Below, in pieces: positions 45,530-54,789 of a DNA stretch of 64,000 nucleotides. This DNA is from Tessaracoccus antarcticus. Its GTDB lineage: Bacteria > Actinomycetota > Actinomycetes > Propionibacteriales > Propionibacteriaceae. A model generated the notes under the pieces. The model did no database searches, was not told where the DNA came from, and was given only the letters and a program-made list of their open reading frames with translations. The DNA lies in the NCBI RefSeq assembly GCF_003688855.1, contig NZ_REFW01000002.1, forward strand, positions 496,001 to 560,000. The letters run 5' to 3'. The position numbers and the translations under genes were made by a program. Numbering within the stretch: the stretch's first letter is position 1; each line of letters starts with the position of its first letter.

Positions 45530-46324
45530 TCAGACGAGGTAGGTGCGCATCTGCGCGCCGACGGCACCCTCGTGGTGGTTGCCGATGGTGGTGAATCCGT
45601 GGTCGAACATGCTCTTGTGGGATCCGGCCATGACGAAGGGTGCCCCGACGAGTTGCAGCATCTCGAGGTCGTTGGGCATGTCACCGAACGCGGCGCAGTC
45701 CGCCGGGTCGATGCCGAGTGTGGCGAGGATCTCCGAGAGGGCCGTTCCCTTGCTGACGCCTGTGGCGCTGAGTTCGACGGTGCCGTGGGGGTCGAACCAG
45801 GAGAAAGTGCAGGTCAGATCGGAGCCGGCCGCGTCCATGGTGATGGGCGCCCAGTCGTCGGTGTTGAGGTGCTCGGTGCGGGCCAGTACCTTGATGATCT
45901 CGCCGCGGGTCACGAGTGCGGCCAAATCCTCGATGTGCGCCGCCTCGTCGTCGTGGGCGAACGACGGGTACCGCTCCTCGCGCCCCCAGTCCACGGCGTA
46001 CTCCACGGCGAACGTGGGCTCCAGCTCCGGGGGCAGGGCGGCGGCGAAGGATGTGATGGCCGAGGGCGGTATGGGGTGAATCCGGTCCGGCTCCGACGCG
46101 CACAACGGACCCACGGAGGCTCCGTTGCTGGCGATGACGAGCGGGTTCAGTTCGCGCAACCCGTCGATCTGCTGCAACCAGCGGCGTGGCCGGCCGGTGG
46201 CGATCACCAGCGTGATGCCCGCCTCGACGATGTCCCTGGCGGCCGCGATGTTGCCCGGGTGCGCCACGCTTCCGGCCCCGAGGAACGTTCCGTCAAGGTC
46301 AGTGGCTACAAGGGTGGGTCTCAT
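45530..46324 (-). CDS. HAD superfamily hydrolase (Cof/sugar-phosphatase type)
   Basis: 264 residues. Motif I VATDLDGTFLG with the nucleophile Asp near residue 9, motif II IATGRP, motif III lysine in GVSKGTAL, and motif IV FGDMPNDLEML are those of the Cof-type HAD IIB phosphatases, which act on sugar phosphates or flavin-related phosphates. The substrate is unknown. The start ATG at 46324 has GGGT upstream. It probably shares a transcript with the UvrA-like gene downstream. Confidence 0.88.
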   Translation of the reverse strand: MRPTLVATDLDGTFLGAGSVAHPGNIAAARDIVEAGITLVIATGRPRRWLQQIDGLRELNPLVIASNGASVGPLCASEPDRIHPIPPSAITSFAAALPPELEPTFAVEYAVDWGREERYPSFAHDDEAAHIEDLAALVTRGEIIKVLARTEHLNTDDWAPITMDAAGSDLTCTFSWFDPHGTVELSATGVSKGTALSEILATLGIDPADCAAFGDMPNDLEMLQLVGAPFVMAGSHKSMFDHGFTTIGNHHEGAVGAQMRTYLV

Positions 46325-46445
46325 GACCCAACCCTATCGAGGCCGGCAAGCTCTGAAGAGCCAGGAGTGTCGCCCCCCGAACCGGCACGAACCGTCCTCG
46401 GGAGGCTCCGACGAGGTCACGTCGGTGGTGGCGCGGCCCGTCAGG

Positions 46446-47327
46446 TCAGAGCCGCTTGTTGGGCGTCGGGTCGCCGGGCCCGGATTCGTTGCCGGAGGGC
46501 TGCTGCATCGACGGGGAGTCGGATCGGCTGGGCTCGTTGCCGGCCGAGTCGGAAGGGGAGGCGGAACCGGACGGGGAACCGCTCGTTGGCTCACCGGACC
46601 CGCTGGCCTGGGACGGGACGGGCGGCGGGGGGCTCACCGGCGGCTGGTTCTGGAACACCAGGATGGCCAGGAGTATGGCCACGGCCGCGATGAGCAGCAT
46701 GAGCAGCCACGACACCAGCATGGTGATCCAGCCAGCTCGGTCGGTGCGGCCGGGCCATGGCAACGGCCACAGGCGGGTGGTCCCGTGACCGGTTTCCTCG
46801 GACCAGTGGAGCCGGTAGTTGGGGCCGCTGGGCGCGCCCAGCGGGGGCGTGTGCTCGAGGTCGACGGCGTGCAGCACGCGCTCTGACTCCAGCACCGCCT
46901 GGCGGGTGCCGTCGAAGCCGAGGGCCACCCAGGGTGCCAGCGGCTTGTGGTCGGCCACCACGGGGTCGTCGTCCTCGCTGCGGAAGCGGACGCCCATGAG
47001 CCCGTCGTCCTGGCCCTGGCCGCCGCGCGCCACGACCGTGTCGATGTGCATGGCGTTGACCTCGCCGGAGAACCGTGCGCGGGCGGCATGGTCGGCGGCC
47101 GCACCCTCGGCGAGGAGGATGACCATGACCGAGTCGCCGTCGTCCTCGTGGGCGGTGAACACCATGCCGGCGCGGGTGGCGGTGAGGCGGGAGTCCAGCC
47201 AGTAGTCGCCGATACGGACCGGGTCCTCCGGCGACAGGGGATAGTGCTGCGCCATTTCTGGCCCGGGATTGACGGGAGGGCCGGCCGCCTCAGGCGTCGG
47301 CTCGTGGTGTCCCGGGAACTCGTTCAT
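46446..47327 (-). CDS. Membrane protein with N-terminal kinase-like region and Ser/Pro-rich tail
   Basis: 293 residues. Residues about 30-110 (RIGDYWLDSRLTATRAGMVFTAHEDDGDSVMVILLAEG...) resemble the N-lobe opening of an actinobacterial protein-kinase-like domain, without the catalytic lysine or loop, so a pseudokinase fragment at most. A single helix (ITMLVSWLLMLLIAAVAILLAILVF) lies near residue 205-230. The last 65 residues are Pro, Ser and Gly only, an outside tail. It is divergent from the moxR operon with a 150-bp gap, a setting in which companion proteins of MoxR/VWA systems occur. Start ATG 47327 has a weak ribosome-binding site. Function unknown. Confidence 0.68.
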   Translation of the reverse strand: MNEFPGHHEPTPEAAGPPVNPGPEMAQHYPLSPEDPVRIGDYWLDSRLTATRAGMVFTAHEDDGDSVMVILLAEGAAADHAARARFSGEVNAMHIDTVVARGGQGQDDGLMGVRFRSEDDDPVVADHKPLAPWVALGFDGTRQAVLESERVLHAVDLEHTPPLGAPSGPNYRLHWSEETGHGTTRLWPLPWPGRTDRAGWITMLVSWLLMLLIAAVAILLAILVFQNQPPVSPPPPVPSQASGSGEPTSGSPSGSASPSDSAGNEPSRSDSPSMQQPSGNESGPGDPTPNKRL

Positions 47328-47477
47328 CACCACATATGACACCACATCCACGACGCAGGTGACGAGCCGCGAAGGTCGGCACCGGGCGTCGCCGTGGTCC
47401 CGCTGCGGGAATCGATTGGGAAACGTGGGTATCGTTGGCCCCGAAATCAGTGTCGGCGAAATTTCAGGAGCACGCGA

Positions 47478-48539
47478 GTGAGCACGGAAGCAGCGCAGCC
47501 ACAGCTGCCCAACAATGTCGCGGAGGCCGCGCGCCTCCTGGGCACCGCCATCAGCCAGGTCCAACGGGTGATCGTCGGCCAGGAGCACATGGTGCAGCAG
47601 TTGATGGTGGCGCTGTTGGCCAAGGGCCACTGTCTGCTGGAGGGTGTGCCGGGAACGGCCAAGACGCTTGCGGTGCGGTCGTTCGCGATCGTGGTGGGTG
47701 GAGAGTTCGCGCGCATCCAGTTCACCCCCGACCTGGTGCCTTCCGACATCGTCGGAACCCGCATCTACTCGTCGCAGACGGAGCAGTTCAAGATCGAACT
47801 GGGCCCCGTCTTCGTGAACTTCGTCCTGGCCGACGAGATCAACCGCGCACCCGCCAAGGTGCAGTCGGCCATGCTGGAGTTGATGGCCGAGAAGCAGGTG
47901 TCCATCGGCGGCTCCACCTACCCGGCGCCCAGCCCGTTCATCGTCATCGCCACCCAGAACCCCATCGAGTCCGAAGGCGTGTACCCACTCCCCGAGGCCC
48001 AGCGTGACCGGTTCCTCGTGAAGGTGGACGTGCCCTACCCGCGCGGCAACGAGGAATTCGAGATCCTGCGTCGGATGAGTGTTCGGCCCCCCGAGGCCGA
48101 GCCCGTTCTGACCGCGGCCGCGGTGCGCCACCTGCAGGACATGGCCAGCAACGTGTTCGTCCACAACTTGGTCAGTGAGTACGTCGTGCGTCTCGTCCTG
48201 GCATCCCGCACACCCGCCGAGTTCGGCATGCCGGACCTGGAGTCGGTGATCCAGATCGGCTGCTCCCCGCGAGCCACCCTCGGCCTGGTCGCCGCATCCC
48301 GCGCCCTGGCGCTCATCAATGGCCGCGACTACGTCCTTCCCACCGACGTGCAGGCCGTGGCCAAGGACGTCATGGCGCACCGCATCGTCCTGGGCTTCGA
48401 TGCCGTGGCTGACAGCATCAGCACCGGCGACGTCGTGGACCGCATCCTCGCCATGGTCCCCGCCCCCACCCCTGTGTGGAACACCGAACAGCGCCAGGCC
48501 TCGCACCAGCAGCACGCCCACCAGCCCGGCCGTGCGTGA
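47478..48539 (+). CDS. MoxR-type AAA+ ATPase
   Basis: 353 residues. Walker A GVPGTAKT, Walker B FVLADEINRAP, sensor 1 IATQNPIE and the arginine motif AQRDRF place it in the MoxR group of AAA+ chaperone-like ATPases, which act with VWA proteins to mature enzymes or cope with envelope stress. GTG 47478 has AGGAG seven bases upstream. It begins the operon with DUF58 and two VWA genes. The C-terminal 20 residues are Gln/His-rich. Confidence 0.94.
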   Translation: MSTEAAQPQLPNNVAEAARLLGTAISQVQRVIVGQEHMVQQLMVALLAKGHCLLEGVPGTAKTLAVRSFAIVVGGEFARIQFTPDLVPSDIVGTRIYSSQTEQFKIELGPVFVNFVLADEINRAPAKVQSAMLELMAEKQVSIGGSTYPAPSPFIVIATQNPIESEGVYPLPEAQRDRFLVKVDVPYPRGNEEFEILRRMSVRPPEAEPVLTAAAVRHLQDMASNVFVHNLVSEYVVRLVLASRTPAEFGMPDLESVIQIGCSPRATLGLVAASRALALINGRDYVLPTDVQAVAKDVMAHRIVLGFDAVADSISTGDVVDRILAMVPAPTPVWNTEQRQASHQQHAHQPGRA

Positions 48540-48550
48540 GGGACGCTGCA

Positions 48551-49636
48551 TTGCCTTCTGACGCCCTCTCCTTCCAGCCGCCACCACCCCACGGTCCGCC
48601 GCTGGGTCTGGTGCCTTCGAAGGATCCGGGGGCCGCGACGTCGGTCCTGAGGGCCCCCACCGGCCCCACTGTGCCGCTCAGCAAACTCGCACCCGAGGCC
48701 GCTCTGCGGCGCCTGGAGCTGACCATCGTGCGTCGCCTTGAGGGGTTCCTCCACGGCGACCACCTGGGCCTGCTGCCCGGGCCCGGCTCCGACACCAACG
48801 ACGCCCGGATCTACCAGCCCGGCCAGGACGACGTCCGCAAGATGGACTGGGCCGTCACTGCCCGCACCACCGTCCCGCACGTCAGGGACACCATGGCGGA
48901 CCGTGAGCTGGAGGTGTGGGCGCTGCTGGACGTGACCCCCTCCATGAACTGGGGTACCGAGGGAATCACCAAGCGCGACCTCGGGATCGCGGCCATCGCC
49001 ACCATCGGGTTCCTGAGCCAGAAGATGGGCGACCGCTTCGGTGGCATGCTCATGAAGCCCGACGAGATGAAGCGACTCCAGGCCCGCTCCGGGCGCACAG
49101 CCCTCTACGGGCTGCTGCGCAAAATGCTGACGGAGCCGATCGTGCCGGACAACGGCCCCGGCAATTTCGAACTGGCCGACGGCATCGAACAGTTGAGCCG
49201 CTCCTACCGTCGCCGCGGGATGCGGGTGGTGGTCTCCGACTTCCTCACCGCTGGTGATCGCGAACTCGACCCCGACGTGCCGCCCCCGTGGGAGAGGGCA
49301 CTGCGTCGCCTGTCCGTGCGGAACCAGGTGCTGTGCATCGAGGTGGTCGACCGCCACGAACTCGAGTTTCCCGACGTCGGCGAGATGCTGATCCGGGACC
49401 CGGAAACCTCGTTCATGCGCTACATCAACACCTCCGACACCGCTGCCCGCCACCGCATGGACGCGGCGTCGAAGGCTCAGCGGGAACGCATCAAGACGTC
49501 ACTGCGGCGTGCCGGTGCCGGACACATCCAGCTCCGCACCGACCGCGACTGGGTGGCCGACATCGCACGATTCGTCTTGAACTACCGCCGCGTGGCGGGC
49601 ATGCTGCACCAGCCTCCGCAGGGGGTGAGCAAGTGA
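48551..49636 (+). CDS. DUF58 domain protein
   Basis: 361 residues. The DUF58 core with its GxxRxxD-type signature is here as GSDTNDARIYQPGQDDVRKMDWAVTARTTVPHVRD, followed by a VWA-like domain (LEVWALLDVTPSMNWG). These proteins pair with MoxR ATPases. TTG 48551 is favoured because GAGGGA lies seven bases upstream; GTG 48536 overlapping the moxR stop is possible. The first 35 residues are Pro-rich and poorly conserved. It overlaps the next gene by four bases (GTGA). Confidence 0.88.
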   Translation: MPSDALSFQPPPPHGPPLGLVPSKDPGAATSVLRAPTGPTVPLSKLAPEAALRRLELTIVRRLEGFLHGDHLGLLPGPGSDTNDARIYQPGQDDVRKMDWAVTARTTVPHVRDTMADRELEVWALLDVTPSMNWGTEGITKRDLGIAAIATIGFLSQKMGDRFGGMLMKPDEMKRLQARSGRTALYGLLRKMLTEPIVPDNGPGNFELADGIEQLSRSYRRRGMRVVVSDFLTAGDRELDPDVPPPWERALRRLSVRNQVLCIEVVDRHELEFPDVGEMLIRDPETSFMRYINTSDTAARHRMDAASKAQRERIKTSLRRAGAGHIQLRTDRDWVADIARFVLNYRRVAGMLHQPPQGVSK

Positions 49637-50604
49637 TTGACCTCCTGGCCTGGCCCGAATTCAAATCGCCCGTACGCCTGTGGGTGCTCGTCATCCTTCC
49701 CGTGCTGGTCCTCGCGTACCTGGTGCTCATGCGGTTGCGTGGACGGGTGTCGTTGCGGTTCACCAACACGGGTGTGCTGGGTGCGGTCATGGGGTCGCAG
49801 CGCCGCTGGACACGACACCTCGCCGTGGCCATGTCCCTGTGCTCACTCGTGGCGCTGGGGTTGGCATGGGCGCAGCCACTGGGAACCGAGAAGGTCCCGC
49901 GGCAGCGCGCCACCGTCGTTATGGTGGTGGACACGTCCCTGTCCATGCAGGCCAAGGACGTTGAACCTGATCGGCTCACCGCCGCCAAGCAGGGGGCCAA
50001 GACCTTCATCGAGGGCCTGCCCGACTCCTACAACGTGGCGCTCGTCGCCCTGAACGGGCAGCCATCCATCAAGATGCCTCCCTCCACGGACCGCGGTGCG
50101 CTGGAACGGGCTCTCATGGGGCTTGAACTGGAGGACGGCACGGCCATCGGTGACTCATTGACGCTCGCCCTCAAAGCCGTCGAGCAGGCACCCGTGGGGA
50201 AGGACGAGGAGCCCGCACCCGCGCTCATCGTCATGCTCTCCGACGGTGCCAACACCGTCGGCGAGGGTCCCGATGCGGCAGCACGGACCGCGAAGCAGGC
50301 CAAGATTCCGGTGTTCACCATTGCCTACGGGACGCAGAATGGCTACGTGGACATCGACGGCACCCGCGAGAACGTGGCCCCCGACGTCGCCACCATGAAA
50401 GAGGTGGCCAAGACCACCGGCGGACGCTCCGTGACAGCGGACACGGCCGACTCGCTGGTCGACGCCTACAAGGAGATCGGCTCCTCCGTGGGGTATGAGG
50501 AGATCCGCAAACCCATCACGGCCCAGTACGCCTTCGGCGCGCTCGGGTTCGCCATCGTCGCGGCGCTCGGCGCGGTCATGATGGCTGCGAGGTGGCCGCG
50601 ATGA
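49633..50604 (+). CDS. VWA-domain membrane protein (BatA-like), first copy
   Basis: 323 residues. An N-terminal membrane helix pair (about 12-75), then a von Willebrand A domain with a complete MIDAS (VVDTSLSM, DxSxS; VMLSDGANT), and a C-terminal helix (YAFGALGFAIVAALGAVMMAA). The domain faces the cytoplasm or the surface depending on topology, and is the usual client or adaptor of MoxR. GTG 49633 overlaps the DUF58 stop (GTGA) with GGGGG upstream. It is clearly a paralog of the following gene. Confidence 0.9.
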   Translation: MIDLLAWPEFKSPVRLWVLVILPVLVLAYLVLMRLRGRVSLRFTNTGVLGAVMGSQRRWTRHLAVAMSLCSLVALGLAWAQPLGTEKVPRQRATVVMVVDTSLSMQAKDVEPDRLTAAKQGAKTFIEGLPDSYNVALVALNGQPSIKMPPSTDRGALERALMGLELEDGTAIGDSLTLALKAVEQAPVGKDEEPAPALIVMLSDGANTVGEGPDAAARTAKQAKIPVFTIAYGTQNGYVDIDGTRENVAPDVATMKEVAKTTGGRSVTADTADSLVDAYKEIGSSVGYEEIRKPITAQYAFGALGFAIVAALGAVMMAARWPR

Positions 50605-51557
50605 TCCCTCTTGCCCTGGAGTTCCTCCGTCCCGAACGGCTGTGGGGACTGGCGGTCATCCCGCTCATCGGTGCCCTGTACCTGCTGCTCGCCGGCAAAC
50701 AGGTGCGCACCACCCTGTCCAACCGTTTGCGCCTCGTCATCCCCAAGGACGCCGCCTGGAAGCGTCACGGCGCCGTGCTGCTGGCCCTCATGAGCCTGGC
50801 GTCCCTCGTGATCGCCTGGGCCATGCCCACGGATTTCACGAATCAGCCGCGCGACCGTGCATCCATCGTCGTGGCCATCGACGTGTCCTGGTCCATGGAG
50901 GCCACGGACATCGAGCCCAACCGGCTGGAGGCCGCCAAGGACTCGGCGCAGCAGTTCGTCAAGTCGCTGCCGGAGCGTTTCAACGTCGCGCTCGTCACCT
51001 TCGCGGGCACCGCCAACGTGGTGGTCCCACCGACGGTGGACCGCGGCGTCGTCGACCGTGCACTCGAGGCTCTGGAGTTGGCCCCCTCGACCGCCACGGG
51101 CGAGGGCATCTACACCAGCCTCGAGGCACTGAAGCTGGTCCCGCCGGACCCCAAGAACCCCGACTCCGTGGCGCCCGCTGCCATCGTGCTGTTGGCTGAC
51201 GGGGCCACCAACCTCGGCAGGTCCTCCTCCGGTGCTGCGGAGGTGGCCAAGGAGAAAGGCGTGCCCATCTACACCATCGCCTATGGCACGCAGAACGGCT
51301 ACGTGGAGTCCAACGGTCAGCGCCAACGCGTGGCGGTGGACCACTACGAACTCTCCGAGATCGCGCGACGCTCCGGCGGCAAGAAGTTCTCGGCGGAGAG
51401 CGCCAGCGAGTTGAGCGAGATCTACAAAGCCATCCGCTCCGACATCGGGTACGAGAAGGTCCCCGCTGAGGTCACCGACCGGTACGCCGGTCTGGCCCTC
51501 ATCTTCGCCGTGCTGGCAGCGCTGGGAGTCATTTCGCTCGGTGCTCGCTGGCCGTGA
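50601..51557 (+). CDS. VWA-domain membrane protein (BatA-like), second copy
   Basis: 318 residues with the same plan as the preceding protein: N-terminal helices, VWA domain with MIDAS VAIDVSWSM, a shared stretch TIAYGTQNGYV, and a C-terminal helix. The pair probably arose by tandem duplication and may form a heteromer (inference). ATG 50601 overlaps the previous stop (ATGA), with GAGGTGG six bases upstream. Last gene of the moxR operon. The next 182 bp hold no gene that I can support. Confidence 0.9.
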   Translation: MIPLALEFLRPERLWGLAVIPLIGALYLLLAGKQVRTTLSNRLRLVIPKDAAWKRHGAVLLALMSLASLVIAWAMPTDFTNQPRDRASIVVAIDVSWSMEATDIEPNRLEAAKDSAQQFVKSLPERFNVALVTFAGTANVVVPPTVDRGVVDRALEALELAPSTATGEGIYTSLEALKLVPPDPKNPDSVAPAAIVLLADGATNLGRSSSGAAEVAKEKGVPIYTIAYGTQNGYVESNGQRQRVAVDHYELSEIARRSGGKKFSAESASELSEIYKAIRSDIGYEKVPAEVTDRYAGLALIFAVLAALGVISLGARWP

Positions 51558-51739
51558 GCTGCCACCAGGTCTGAGGCCCACACAACGCGCCACCCGATCG
51601 TCGGAGGGATCGCACGACGTGGGTGAGTACCAACCTTGGCGCGGCCGCCACGATCACAGCAACCCCCGGGGATTGTCCCGAGAACCTGCAGCGACCCGTC
51701 GCAGTTCGTTTCACGCGCCGGATCGTCAATCATGCGTCG

Positions 51740-52384
51740 TCAGGGAAGGCTGAGGGCTTCGCGACACTCGGCAACTCCGTGCAGGTGGATGTCGCCGCGG
51801 CGGTGTCGGAGCCACTCCTCCCGCGTGAGTCGCCACCGCTGCAACTGCCCGGGCTCACCTCTGCGCGTGGCCCAGTCCGTGCCGTTTTGTTGGTAGCCGA
51901 GTGCCCGTGAAACCCCGTTGGATCCGTCGTTGTCGAGGAACGCGTCGGTTGTTGCTGCAACGGCTCCGAAACCGTCGAAGGCAAGGTGGAGGATGGCGTG
52001 CCGCATCTCGGTTCCCAGACCCCGACCACGGACGTCCCTGGAGAGCCAGGAGAAGGTGGTGACGCTCCCGAAAGTGGCGAAGCCATCTCCGACGAGGTCC
52101 TGCATACCCACGGGCTCCCCGTCGAGCATGACAACAAAATACAGCCGCCAGAAGCTGGATGTGACTGATCCTCGGCCACGCCAGATGCCGAGCAGCCACT
52201 GGCGTACCCGCGCATCGGGGTCGCTCTCGTACAGCGACATGGGGTCGTCGTAGGGAGCCGGCTCCGCATCTGCCTTCCCGGCACGGACAACACCCTGCAA
52301 CTGTTCAAGCAGCGAGTCCGTTGCGCCGACGAGTTCGATGCGTGGCGTACTCACACGGACATGCAGTGGGGCATAGTTCAACAC
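51740..52384 (-). CDS. GNAT-family N-acetyltransferase
   Basis: 214 residues. The acetyl-CoA binding motif is SRDVRGRGLGTEMRHAIL (R-x-x-G-x-G/A), preceded by GEPVGMQDLVGD and followed by TDAFLDNDGSNGVSRALGY, typical of RimJ/RimL-like transferases acting on amines or protein N-termini. The start is uncertain: GTG 52384 (VLNYAPLHVRV) has GGG upstream, and the longer frame to 52450 begins with an Arg-rich stretch. No substrate is evident. Monocistronic on the minus strand. Confidence 0.83.
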   Translation of the reverse strand: MLNYAPLHVRVSTPRIELVGATDSLLEQLQGVVRAGKADAEPAPYDDPMSLYESDPDARVRQWLLGIWRGRGSVTSSFWRLYFVVMLDGEPVGMQDLVGDGFATFGSVTTFSWLSRDVRGRGLGTEMRHAILHLAFDGFGAVAATTDAFLDNDGSNGVSRALGYQQNGTDWATRRGEPGQLQRWRLTREEWLRHRRGDIHLHGVAECREALSLP

Positions 52385-52474
52385 GTCCCGGAGCCTAGTG
52401 CCTCCACGCCTGCCCCATGAACGAGCCAGACCCCTTCGTCGAGGTTTCACTGAGACACCCGGGGTCAGTGTGGT

Positions 52475-52795
52475 CTACTCGATTTTCAGTTCACCCATCT
52501 CACCCCAACCGCTGGAGGCGATCTGTTCGCTGATGATGCGGGGCGTCTCGACGAGGGCCTGCGGCATGTCCCGCATCGCCTGGGCGAAGTGGTCACTGTT
52601 GACGTGATCGCCGGCGGCGTCGTCCTGGAAGGCCTCGACGAGGACGAACTCAGTCGGGTCCTCCACGCTGCGTGACCAGTCGAACCACAGGTTCCCCGGC
52701 TCGCGGCGGGTGGCCTCGGTGAAGTCCCGCGTCAGGTCGATCCACCGCTCGCACCACTCCGGCTTGACCTTGAATTTCACGACGATGAAGATCAT
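52475..52795 (-). CDS. Antibiotic biosynthesis monooxygenase (ABM) domain protein, YgiN-like
   Basis: 106 residues, one ABM ferredoxin-like domain: MIFIVVKFKVKPEW, then TREPGNLWFDWSRS-like and FVLVEAFQDDAAGDHVNSDHF, which is the quinol-monooxygenase YgiN pattern. Such small dimeric proteins oxidise quinols or polyketide-like aromatics without a cofactor, or serve as stress proteins. ATG 52795 has GGGAGG seven bases upstream. The C-terminus is extended by about ten residues. Role here unknown. Confidence 0.87.
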   Translation of the reverse strand: MIFIVVKFKVKPEWCERWIDLTRDFTEATRREPGNLWFDWSRSVEDPTEFVLVEAFQDDAAGDHVNSDHFAQAMRDMPQALVETPRIISEQIASSGWGEMGELKIE

Positions 52796-52896
52796 TGTGG
52801 CTGCCTCCCGGCTCGATGTCAGTACCTGCACCAGTCTGCCGTGGAACGGCGGCCGGGGCCAGTGAATCCACCGGTTGCCCTGCCGTCCGCCTGCCC

Positions 52897-54741
52897 TCAG
52901 ACGGGGAGGTTCTCGATGGCCAGCACCGGGACGTCGGTGCTGTGCTCCATCCCGAATACCTGCTGCAGGAACGACACCTTGGACTCCAACGCGCTCCGAC
53001 GGGCGTCCATGCCACGGAAGCCATGACCCTCGCCCTCGAACGTGACCAGTGCCAACGGCTTCCCGGCGGCCCGCACGGCCTCAGCCATGGCATAGGCCTG
53101 GTTGGGGGGCACCACCGTGTCCTGAAGCCCCTGCAGGATCAGCATGGGGGTCTTCAGGTTCTCCAGTTGCGTGACAGGGGAGCGGTCCAGGTAGACCTGC
53201 TGCGCCTCCGGCCAGGGACCGATGAGGCTGTCGGGATAGCGCGACTCAGCCTTGTGGGTGTCCTGGAGGAGGGCGCGCAGGTCACCGATGCCGTAGGAGG
53301 AGATGCCCGCGGCGAACACGTCGGTGGTGACGAGCGCCTGGAGGGTGGTGTAGCCGCCTGCGCTGCCGCCGGTGATTGCGACGCGATCCGGGTCTGCCAG
53401 ACCGGCGTTGGTGACATCCTGGACGGCCGCCACCACGTCAGCGACGTCGAGGATGCCCCACTGGCCCTTCAACCGGTCCCGGTAGGCGCGTCCGAAGCCG
53501 GTGGAGCCGGAGTAGTTCACGTCGAGGACGGCGAACCCCCGGGAGACCCAGAACTGGATCTGCCTGTCGTAGGCGGCGTCGCGCGCCGACGTCGGTCCGC
53601 CATGCGTCATGACCACCAGCGGCGGTGTCCGCAGGTCGGGGCGGGTGTAGAACCATGACTGGACAGGGCCAGCCACGGAGTCGGTCCACCGGGACGTGGG
53701 TGCCACGGCGCCGTCGACGGGGGTGCTTCCCACGATCTCGCGCCGCTCGCCCGTAGGGCTGAGACGCACCAGCGAAGCAGCCCTGTTCGGCCAGGACGCC
53801 ACGACGAAGATGTCATCCCCGAGGGAAGCGATCGATTCGATGAATGACGTGCCGGGCAGCGGATAGGTGACGCCGCCGGAGCTCGGCTGCCACAGCGCGA
53901 GCACGCCGGTGCCGTTGACGATTTCGACGGTGGCGAGCATGTCGTCGCCCACCGCCGCCACCGGCGCCTTGTCCAGCACCCAGGTGGGGATGTCGCAATC
54001 GTGATTCACGTTCCAGGCGACGGTGTTGATGCCGTCGGTGGAGTACCAGTTCCAGAATCCTGTCTCGTCCGAGCTCCAGGCGAGCTGTCCGTGGCAGCAC
54101 CAGAGGGGGTGCTGCGCGCTGATGCCCTGCCCGCCGGCGACGACGCGCGCATCCGAGGGGTCCTCCAGGGTGCAGAGGACCACCTCCGCGCTGTCCCACG
54201 ACATGTTGGGATGCGCCCACTGGAACCATGCGAGGCGTCCCTCGTGGACGCGGGGTCCGGCGTAGAAGTCCGCCCCCGTGACAATGATGCGGCCACCGTC
54301 AACGTTGTCACCGTCGAGGCTCAACGCGACCACTTCGGTGCGCGCCTCCGGGGTGGCCTCGTGGTCCTCCCGCACCGCCACGAGGATGCGCAGCTCGGGG
54401 ACCAGGTGCAGGTCACCCCAACGGTACCGGTCCTGTACAGGGGTCAGGGGGGTGTGGTTGTCGTGCTCGAGGAGGAACACACGAGCGGTGACATCGTCGC
54501 AATAGGCCAGCAGGTCACCGGACACGTCGTAGGCCCCGCCCCCGTACTCCATAACCCTGGAACGGACGTTGGCCTGTGGGGTGAGCTCGACGATGTCGGC
54601 GCCGTCCCAGCGCCGGATCGTGACCCGGCCGTTCTGTTCGGCGATGCTGGCCAACCAGTGGACGCCCTGACCGGAGGTGCGTACCTGGGAGAGGGAGTCC
54701 TCGCCCGTGAGGGCGGCGTCGATCGAAATACCAGTACTCAT
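52897..54741 (-). CDS. S9 family prolyl oligopeptidase-like serine peptidase
   Basis: 614 residues. An N-terminal seven-bladed beta-propeller (residues about 15-350) is followed by an alpha/beta-hydrolase domain. The nucleophile Ser is in TGGSAGGYTTL (GxSxGG), the acid in LQGLQDTVVPPNQ and the base His in GEGHGF. MTHGGPTSARDAAYD forms the oxyanion side. These are the marks of S9C acylaminoacyl-type peptidases. It has no signal peptide, so cytoplasmic. ATG 54741 has GGGGA close upstream. It probably cleaves short peptides. Confidence 0.93.
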   Translation of the reverse strand: MSTGISIDAALTGEDSLSQVRTSGQGVHWLASIAEQNGRVTIRRWDGADIVELTPQANVRSRVMEYGGGAYDVSGDLLAYCDDVTARVFLLEHDNHTPLTPVQDRYRWGDLHLVPELRILVAVREDHEATPEARTEVVALSLDGDNVDGGRIIVTGADFYAGPRVHEGRLAWFQWAHPNMSWDSAEVVLCTLEDPSDARVVAGGQGISAQHPLWCCHGQLAWSSDETGFWNWYSTDGINTVAWNVNHDCDIPTWVLDKAPVAAVGDDMLATVEIVNGTGVLALWQPSSGGVTYPLPGTSFIESIASLGDDIFVVASWPNRAASLVRLSPTGERREIVGSTPVDGAVAPTSRWTDSVAGPVQSWFYTRPDLRTPPLVVMTHGGPTSARDAAYDRQIQFWVSRGFAVLDVNYSGSTGFGRAYRDRLKGQWGILDVADVVAAVQDVTNAGLADPDRVAITGGSAGGYTTLQALVTTDVFAAGISSYGIGDLRALLQDTHKAESRYPDSLIGPWPEAQQVYLDRSPVTQLENLKTPMLILQGLQDTVVPPNQAYAMAEAVRAAGKPLALVTFEGEGHGFRGMDARRSALESKVSFLQQVFGMEHSTDVPVLAIENLPV

Positions 54742-54789
54742 GGTCCCCTGTATACCGGATCCTCGACGATTGGTCCCCACCGGGGACTC

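Noticed and set aside
47328-48587. N-terminal extension of the kinase-like membrane protein
   Set aside because: It is antisense to moxR throughout and has no family pattern.
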